The notes under the pieces are model-generated. The model was not told the DNA's origin. It was given only the letters and a program-made list of their open reading frames with translations, and searched no databases. From an uncultured Clostridia bacterium (GTDB lineage: Bacteria; Bacillota; Clostridia; Oscillospirales; Ruminococcaceae), in the NCBI GenBank assembly GCA_947385505.1, contig CANDLP010000175.1:1-5662 (forward strand): a DNA stretch of 5,662 nt, in the 5' to 3' direction. Shown here piece by piece: positions 5,387 to 5,662 of the stretch. Both the position numbers and the translations under genes were made by a program. Each line of letters begins with the position of its first letter. Position 1 is the first letter of the stretch.

Positions 5387-5662
5387 TTAGTTTATCCACT
5401 TAATCTTGGAATCCCCTGCATATCCCTTTTCCCACACAAACCACGCATAGCAGATTGCATTGTTGGAAGGGTACTTTTCAAAATCGCCGTTCATTGCACA
5501 ATTCAGGCGGGAAGAACTCACATATACAACCTTTGGGGGGTTATGTAGGAAAAATTCTTTTCGTTTCTTCCCTTCAAGGAATTGCAGCTTTAAGAACATT
5601 GCAACTTTTCTTCCCGGCTGCACACTGTTCAACGCCTGTTCAACAAATTCCAAAGCGTACTT
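5387..5662 (-). CDS. Phage SAM-dependent DNA methyltransferase-like protein, C-terminal fragment
   Basis: The C-terminal 91 residues of a gene run off the right edge. The frame is open to the last base and begins KYALEFVEQALNSVQPGRKV, so the apparent TTG start at 5653 is not the true one. The visible part reads AMFLKLQFLEGKKRKEFF, then NPPKVVYVSSSRLNCAMNGD, then AICYAWFVWEKGYAGDSKIK before WIN-stop. This is the characteristic end of phage class I methyltransferases, in which an NPPY-type catalytic motif commonly lies just before the KYA.EFVE.AL helix. Here that motif would fall outside the window, so the catalytic residues are not seen. Such enzymes may methylate adenine in phage DNA, possibly as protection from restriction; this is inferred from the family. 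The stop lies 20 bases before the ADP-ribosylglycohydrolase ATG, consistent with one operon. Confidence 0.68.
   Translation of the reverse strand, partial: KYALEFVEQALNSVQPGRKVAMFLKLQFLEGKKRKEFFLHNPPKVVYVSSSRLNCAMNGDFEKYPSNNAICYAWFVWEKGYAGDSKIKWIN

Noticed and set aside
5367..5399. Upstream GTG start for the ADP-ribosylglycohydrolase
   Set aside because: The 11 extra residues are not family-like and the GAAAGGA site lies inside them, correctly spaced for the ATG at 5366.

Overview
The window is a piece of a tailed double-stranded DNA phage or prophage. Its SPP1-type packaging and head genes, the AGGA/GGAG-type Shine-Dalgarno sites and the mix of accessory genes point to a Bacillota (probably Clostridia) host. 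This is inferred from protein-family resemblance only. No integrase, repressor or host gene is visible, so lysogeny cannot be judged. Every credible gene is on the minus strand, so transcription runs from high to low coordinates.

Layout in transcription order. The right edge cuts a gene whose C-terminal part resembles phage SAM-dependent DNA methyltransferases (5387-5662). It is followed by an ADP-ribosylglycohydrolase with its motifs intact (4479-5366), a small cysteine-rich phage protein (4249-4479) and a DUF1492-like regulator with a sigma-region-4-type helix-turn-helix (3818-4231). These four genes are tightly packed and look like the end of an early or middle operon. A 152-base non-coding gap follows (3666-3817). 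It holds an extended -10 promoter, a large bulged hairpin and a rho-independent terminator. After the gap come the terminase small subunit (3243-3665), terminase large subunit (1988-3262), an SPP1 gp6-type portal protein (513-1970) and the N-terminal part of a minor head protein (48-523).

The late genes form a packaging and head-assembly set. The small terminase selects phage DNA, the large terminase translocates and cuts it, the portal is the entry channel, and the minor head protein is associated with the portal and capsid. The four are nearly contiguous, with short overlaps.

The most interesting part is the gap before the small terminase. A promoter-like site lies at the 3' end of the regulator gene. 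It would start a transcript of about 105 bases that opens with a strong hairpin and ends at a terminator. Only 28 bases separate that terminator from the small-terminase start codon, too few for another full promoter. Late transcription would therefore have to read through the terminator. This resembles the lambda Q - pR' - 6S RNA - tR' arrangement, with the DUF1492-like protein in the place of Q. It is an inference from layout.

The first 47 bases are not biological. They match the Illumina P7/index/read-2 adapter, including an 8-base index. The contig therefore ends in library adapter, and this is what truncates the minor head gene.
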